This document shows, one piece after another, positions 6,345 to 9,337 of a DNA stretch of 9,337 bases (position 1 is the stretch's first letter; each line of letters begins with the position of its first letter). The position numbers and the translations under genes are program-made. Where the stretch lies: positions 1 to 9,337 of the forward strand of contig DMCS01000073.1 in assembly GCA_003445715.1 (NCBI GenBank). Direction: 5' to 3'. This stretch comes from Candidatus Mesolinea sp. GTDB lineage: Bacteria > Chloroflexota > Anaerolineae > Anaerolineales > Anaerolineaceae. Below the pieces are notes generated by a model, which saw only the letters and a program-made list of their open reading frames with translations, made no database searches and was not told the DNA's origin.

Positions 6345-6412
6345 CGTAATTTCTTGATCCCCGCCCTAATCCCCACGGGATAGCCAAAGATGGCAGTGCC
6401 GGCCACTAAATC
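6320..6412 (-). pseudogene. Relic of a second rpe: C-terminal 30 codons only
   Basis: Read on the minus strand, this segment translates to DLVAGTAIFGYP, then VGIRAGIKKLRKSL, and stops at TGA (6322-6320). The intact Rpe ends DFVAGTAIFGHP, then EGITAGIDALKKKL, so the two align without a gap. At DNA level, 48 of 58 bases are identical between 6354-6411 and 7363-7420, ungapped. Upstream of the D codon (about 6412) similarity stops abruptly, and the same frame meets a TAG shortly before. There is therefore no start, no active site and no function as an enzyme. Several differences change amino acids (F/L, H/Y, E/V, T/R), so it is either a decayed duplicate or the tail of a homologous rpe from another lineage. 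Same orientation as the intact gene, about 0.9 kb away, with the NUDIX gene between them. Confidence 0.85.
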
Positions 6413-6706
6413 GGGGTAAGGCCAGACAGCAGTTTTAATCTAAAACCAGTCATTGGGGAGGGGAATCAAAGGGGTGGAGATTACAATTCTGCTAGAACAA
6501 CGTTAAGCAATAAGCGATTCAAGAGCGAATAACCAGAGCCTTTTCAACCCCCTTATTTAATTATCCATAAAGGACGTAAATTTCGCTTTTACGGCACCTA
6601 AAAAAGAGGTGCTAAAATTGAAACCAAAAGAACAGCAATTCTTCATTAGAAAGTCCAATTGGATCATTTTTTAAACTTGAGCACTTATTAAATTAAAGGA
6701 ACAGAA
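6413..6706. other. Gene-free stretch between the rpe relic and the NUDIX gene
   Basis: About 290 nt without a supported gene. It contains a 6-bp inverted repeat GCACCT/AGGTGC (6594-6599 and 6607-6612) with an A-rich loop and no T tract, and a 10-bp palindrome TCCAATTGGA (6654-6663) followed by T6. Just before the NUDIX start is the ribosome site AAAGGAA (6695-6701). I see no convincing -35/-10 pair for the NUDIX gene. The G-rich part (6455-6478) resembles neither flanking gene. It reads like eroded spacer. Confidence 0.5.
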
Positions 6707-7273
6707 ATGGCTCAGAAATACTTGCGCGTTTGGAAAACATTATCGCGAAAAACCATTCTTGAACATGGTAAGTTTTTAACTGTTGAAAACCATGTGGTAG
6801 GACTCCCTAATGGAACCACCATATCAGACTGGGCATGGATAATAATACCCAATGCAGCAATTGTCCTTCCTGTTACCGCGGAAGGCAAGTTTCTTTGCTT
6901 TCGCCAAACAAAATATGCTGTCCAAGGAACATCACTTGCTCCCGTTGGAGGCATGATTGAAGAAAATGAAGATCCATTTGAAGCGGCAAAACGGGAATTA
7001 CGTGAAGAAATGGGCTGTGAAGCATCAAATTGGGTTAACTTAGGAAGCTATGTTTTGGATCCTAATCGGGGGTGTGCAACAATGCACCTATTTCTGGCTT
7101 TGGATGCAAAACAAGTGACCGAACCAGAAAGTGATGATCTCGAGGACCAGGAATTATTGGTGCTCAGCAAAGATGAGATCAAAAAATCATTGCGTGAAGG
7201 TGAGTTTAAAATAGTGGCATGGGCAGCCGTTGTCGCCTTGAGTTTGGATTATCTTGACGCATTAAAAGATTAA
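6707..7273 (+). CDS. NUDIX hydrolase, ADP-ribose pyrophosphatase-like
   Basis: 188 residues, a normal NudF-type length. The complete NUDIX signature G-x5-E-x7-R-E-U-x-E-E-x-G-U is present at about 82-104 (GMIEEN, E, DPFEAAK, RELREEMGC), including the catalytic Glu residues that bind Mg. The N-terminal pattern W-K-T-L-S-R-K-T-I-L-E-H-G-K-F followed by V-x-L-P-N-G is typical of ADP-ribose and related nucleoside-diphosphate-sugar pyrophosphatases, which release AMP in the cytoplasm. The exact substrate cannot be read from the sequence. The ATG at 6707 has the ribosome site AAAGGAA 5 nt upstream. It appears monocistronic, converging on rpe with 52 nt between the stops. It lies between the rpe relic and intact rpe, so it probably arrived with, or after, the rearrangement that made the relic. 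Confidence 0.92.
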   Translation: MAQKYLRVWKTLSRKTILEHGKFLTVENHVVGLPNGTTISDWAWIIIPNAAIVLPVTAEGKFLCFRQTKYAVQGTSLAPVGGMIEENEDPFEAAKRELREEMGCEASNWVNLGSYVLDPNRGCATMHLFLALDAKQVTEPESDDLEDQELLVLSKDEIKKSLREGEFKIVAWAAVVALSLDYLDALKD

Positions 7274-7275
7274 AA

Positions 7276-7294
7276 TAAGGTTTACCTTAATTTT
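7276..7294. terminator. Possible short bidirectional terminator between NUDIX gene and rpe
   Basis: TAAGG (7276-7280) and CCTTA (7285-7289) form a short stem with loop TTTA, with A4 before and TTTT (7291-7294) after it. It sits in the 52-nt gap between convergent genes, the right place for a shared terminator. The stem is short and AT-rich, so this is weak. Confidence 0.35.
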
Positions 7295-7325
7295 CCTGTT
7301 TTAAATATGCTCATTTGAGAGGGAT

Positions 7326-7997
7326 CTAAAGTTTATCGAGCGAGAGCTTCTTTTTTAAGGCGTCGATCCCGGCTGTAATCCCCTCAGGATGGCCAAAGAT
7401 AGCGGTGCCGGCCACAAAATCACGGGCGCCGGCTGAATACGCCGCTGCGATCGTGTTCGCTTCAATGCCACCATCTACCTGGATCACCGCCTTCGAGCCA
7501 ATTTCATCTAGCAGTTTGCGCGTATCGCGGATCTTCTGCAGCATCTCCGGGATAAACTCCTGACCGCCAAAGCCTGGATTGACGGTCATGATCAGTACCT
7601 GATCGAACATCCCGCTCAAATAGCGTAGACCTTCAACCGGTGTGGCAGGGTTGAACGTAACGCCTGGATGCACCCCTAAGCTGCGGATTTGCTGCAGCGT
7701 GCGGTGCAGGTGTGGGCAAGTCTCGTAATGCACGGTAATAATATCAGCGCCAGCTTCCGCAAAAGCCTCGAGGTGTTTTTCGGGCTCGACGATCATCAAG
7801 TGCACATCCAGGGGTAATTTGGTTGCGCGTTTGCAAGCCCGCACAATGTTCGGACCAAAGGTGATGTTGGGTACAAAGCGGCCGTCCATCACATCGATGT
7901 GAATCTTATCCGCTCCCGCACTTTCGCACTCTCGCAATGCCTGCCCCAAGTTGAGCAAGTCCGCAGAAAGAACTGATGGTGAAATCAAGGCATCCAT
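7326..7997 (-). CDS. rpe: Ribulose-phosphate 3-epimerase
   Basis: 223 residues, full length for the family. It interconverts D-ribulose 5-phosphate and D-xylulose 5-phosphate in the pentose phosphate pathway, in the cytoplasm. All landmarks of the TIM barrel are present in order: ISPSVLSADLLNLG (S7 onward), KIHIDVMDGRFVPNITFGP (metal ligands H33 and D35), PLDVHLMI (H66), MTVNPGFGGQEF (137-148), IQVDGGI (catalytic D175) and FVAGTAIFG (phosphate-binding, 194-202). The ATG at 7997 gives the canonical N-terminus. Its ribosome site TTAGGAA (8013-8007, minus strand) overlaps the TAG stop of the kinase gene, and the gap is only 12 nt, so the pair is one operon and probably translationally coupled. 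A partial second copy lies at 6320-6412. Confidence 0.97.
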   Translation of the reverse strand: MDALISPSVLSADLLNLGQALRECESAGADKIHIDVMDGRFVPNITFGPNIVRACKRATKLPLDVHLMIVEPEKHLEAFAEAGADIITVHYETCPHLHRTLQQIRSLGVHPGVTFNPATPVEGLRYLSGMFDQVLIMTVNPGFGGQEFIPEMLQKIRDTRKLLDEIGSKAVIQVDGGIEANTIAAAYSAGARDFVAGTAIFGHPEGITAGIDALKKKLSLDKL

Positions 7998-8009
7998 GAC
8001 ACAAAATTC

Positions 8010-9110
8010 CTAAGGTCTAAGGTTCATATAAACATACAGCCAGAAGGGAATCAAGCCAAAAAGCGCAGCGAAGGCTAGCAAGCCCAGCAGCCATGTGCCC
8101 CAGTCAATTTTTTTGGAGTTGTCCTCAGCCTCTTCTTCAGGGGCTGCATAATAGCCATTTTCCTCATTTGGCAGCGGAATAAGACTTGGCGGTTGTGCAG
8201 TGGGAACTGACATCTCTGGCACTGCTATGGCTGGCGGCACATGCGCGCCTTCATGCAGGAAGAAAAGCGATTTCTGCAAGCTTGGGTCCGACTCATAGAG
8301 CCCCAGCAGCAAATGCCCTAACTGGTCGGCTGTGCGATAGCGTGCAGAAGGCTCCTTGGAGAGCACCTTGAGGATGATCTCATCTAACTGCAGCGGAATG
8401 AGAGGGTTAATAGCGCGTGGAGAGATGGGTTGCATTTCGCGATGCATGCGTGCCAACTCTTCAGCATCTGCCGCATTAAAAGGCAGCTGACCCGTGAGCA
8501 TTTCGTACAAAATCACACCCAGCGAGTAAACATCCGACGCGGGTGAAGGCGGCAAGCCGGCTGCTTGCTCCGGGGAAAAGTAGTGCGGCGAGCCCCATAC
8601 CACCTCGCTGCGTTCCTCGGGGGAGATACTCGCTAACGCACGCGCAATCCCAAAATCGGTGACCTTCAGGCGTCCATCAGGCGAAACCAACATATTATGC
8701 GGTTTAATATCACAATGCACCAATCCTGCACGATGTGCATAACCCACCCCTTGGCAGGCTTGGATCATTAATTCCAAAGTCTCTTGAATGGAAAAGCGCT
8801 CTTTCTCACGGATGCGTGTTTTCAGGTCCGTGCCAGGCACGTATTCCATCACGATGAAAAGGTGCCCCTGGTCTAAACCGAAGTCGTGCACTGTGACGAT
8901 GTTCGGATGGCTAAGATTTGCTGCAGCGCGTGCCTCCTGGCGGAAGCGGTCACGGAAGGACATATCCGTGGATAAATCTTCACGCAGCACTTTAATAGCC
9001 ACACTGCGTTCGAGCATCAGGTCCTTAGCTTTATATACCAGAGCCATGCCACCTGTACCCAGGGTTTGCTCTAACTGATACCGATCATTGAGAATTGTTG
9101 GCGTTGCCAT
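8010..9110 (-). CDS. Membrane-anchored Ser/Thr protein kinase (PknB/PrkC-type, no PASTA)
   Basis: 366 residues. The N-terminal Hanks-type kinase domain (about 11-270) is complete: glycine loop LGTGGMALVY (17-26), catalytic K40, E59 of helix C, catalytic loop HCDIKPHN (132-139; D134, N139), DFG at 152-154, and SPE (179-181) for APE. The Arg of HRD is Cys, so activation-loop control may differ from RD kinases. A Pro/Glu-rich linker (about 295-338) is followed by one membrane span (about 341-361) and a tail of only a few residues. PrkC and PknB normally carry external PASTA repeats; here there are none, so any signal must come from the membrane, a partner or the cytoplasm. It is first gene of the operon with rpe, as in the Bacillus prkC-rsgA-rpe order, but rsgA and the cognate phosphatase are absent. 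No ribosome site precedes the ATG at 9110. Confidence 0.94.
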   Translation of the reverse strand: MATPTILNDRYQLEQTLGTGGMALVYKAKDLMLERSVAIKVLREDLSTDMSFRDRFRQEARAAANLSHPNIVTVHDFGLDQGHLFIVMEYVPGTDLKTRIREKERFSIQETLELMIQACQGVGYAHRAGLVHCDIKPHNMLVSPDGRLKVTDFGIARALASISPEERSEVVWGSPHYFSPEQAAGLPPSPASDVYSLGVILYEMLTGQLPFNAADAEELARMHREMQPISPRAINPLIPLQLDEIILKVLSKEPSARYRTADQLGHLLLGLYESDPSLQKSLFFLHEGAHVPPAIAVPEMSVPTAQPPSLIPLPNEENGYYAAPEEEAEDNSKKIDWGTWLLGLLAFAALFGLIPFWLYVYMNLRP

Positions 9111-9118
9111 GTGGGTTG

Positions 9119-9126
9119 ATTATATA
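9119..9126 (-). promoter_or_regulatory. Candidate -10 box of the kinase-rpe operon, implying a leaderless start
   Basis: On the minus strand TATAAT (9124-9119) ends 8 nt before the ATG at 9110, so transcription would begin about 1-2 nt from the start codon. An overlapping reading is TGA then TATATA, an extended -10. No ribosome site is present and no clear -35 is seen 15-18 nt upstream, so the call is tentative. Confidence 0.45.
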
Positions 9127-9269
9127 TCAAAATATAGGTAGTTCATTTGCTTATGGGTCTTTCAAGCCCAGAAACACATCAATAATCGCTTGCGAATCTC
9201 ATTTTGTTCCCGTTTTTAATTTAGACACAAGAGAAATCTTAAAATATCTGCAATTAGTGTGCCAAGGTC

Positions 9270-9298
9270 TTGATTTCTGCCGATATTAATTCTATAAT
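9270..9298 (+). promoter_or_regulatory. Sigma-70-type promoter reading out of the window
   Basis: TTGATT (9270-9275) and TATAAT (9293-9298) with exactly 17 nt between them. The predicted start is near 9305. No gene follows within the window, so it would drive a plus-strand gene beyond 9337, divergent from the kinase. Direct repeats lie over and behind the start site. Confidence 0.65.
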
Positions 9299-9337
9299 GT
9301 GACAAATAGTGTCAAAGAGTGTCAGAAAGTGTGGCAT
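9298..9337. repeat. Four tandem 10-bp direct repeats over a transcription start
   Basis: Units with a period of exactly 10: TGTGACAAAT (9298), AGTGTCAAAG (9308), AGTGTCAGAA (9318) and AGTGTGGCAT (9328). The two middle units share AGTGTCA exactly; the outer ones are degenerate. A related AGTGTGCCA occurs at 9256-9264. The 10-bp period puts each copy on nearly the same face of the helix, as in regulator arrays. The array may continue past the window edge. Confidence 0.6.

Noticed and set aside
2594..7273. Insertion sequence or integrated element
   Set aside because: No transposase or integrase, no terminal inverted repeats or target duplication found by eye; only the rpe relic suggests recombination.
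8788..9078. Plus-strand frame opposite the kinase
   Set aside because: Antisense to the conserved kinase catalytic core; Arg/Ser-rich composition typical of shadow frames.
9298..9337. CRISPR array or replication iterons
   Set aside because: Units are 10 bp, contiguous and without spacers, and no Cas or Rep gene is visible; a promoter operator fits better.

Overview
The window looks like a chromosomal piece of a Chloroflexota bacterium, probably Anaerolineae. This is an inference from protein style and gene neighbourhood; there is no rRNA or other phylogenetic marker to prove it. Nine protein genes can be supported, one of them split by a frameshift, plus a relic of a tenth. No tRNA, rRNA, CRISPR array, transposase or integrase is visible.

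Left arm (1-2479): a minus-strand pair encodes a FakA/YloV-like fatty acid kinase and an Asp23/YloU-like protein, read from a good promoter near 2220-2248. Divergent from it is rpmB (ribosomal protein L28, four-cysteine zinc form). Right arm (7326-9110): a minus-strand, tightly coupled pair encodes a membrane-anchored Ser/Thr kinase without PASTA repeats and ribulose-phosphate 3-epimerase. Together these five genes match, in order, the core of the cluster known from Bacillus (prkC - rsgA - rpe - thiN - rpmB - yloU - yloV), except that rpmB is inverted and rsgA/thiN are absent.

The middle (2594-7273) is an interruption of about 4.7 kb, all plus strand and partly AT-rich. It holds (i) a five-helix membrane protein with an alkaline-phosphatase/sulfatase-fold outer domain, split by a frameshift at a T8 tract; (ii) a 71-residue single-span membrane protein with an NPGTGS motif, under its own strong promoter and ribosome binding site; (iii) overlapping it by 8 nt, a 460-residue two-domain protein whose C-terminal half is a SAM-dependent methyltransferase (NoeA-like) and whose N-terminal half has a kinase-like catalytic-loop signature; and (iv) a separate NUDIX hydrolase. 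I infer that (i)-(iii) form a cell-surface modification module. It is the best candidate here for an undescribed system.

Between methyltransferase and NUDIX gene lies the previously hidden 3' end of a second rpe (6320-6412, minus strand), whose translation still aligns with the C-terminus of the intact Rpe. This scar suggests that the interruption came with duplication of, or recombination at, the rpe locus.

At the right edge (9270-9337) a consensus-like plus-strand promoter is followed by four units of a 10-bp direct repeat over the predicted start site. This is probably the operator of a gene beyond the window.
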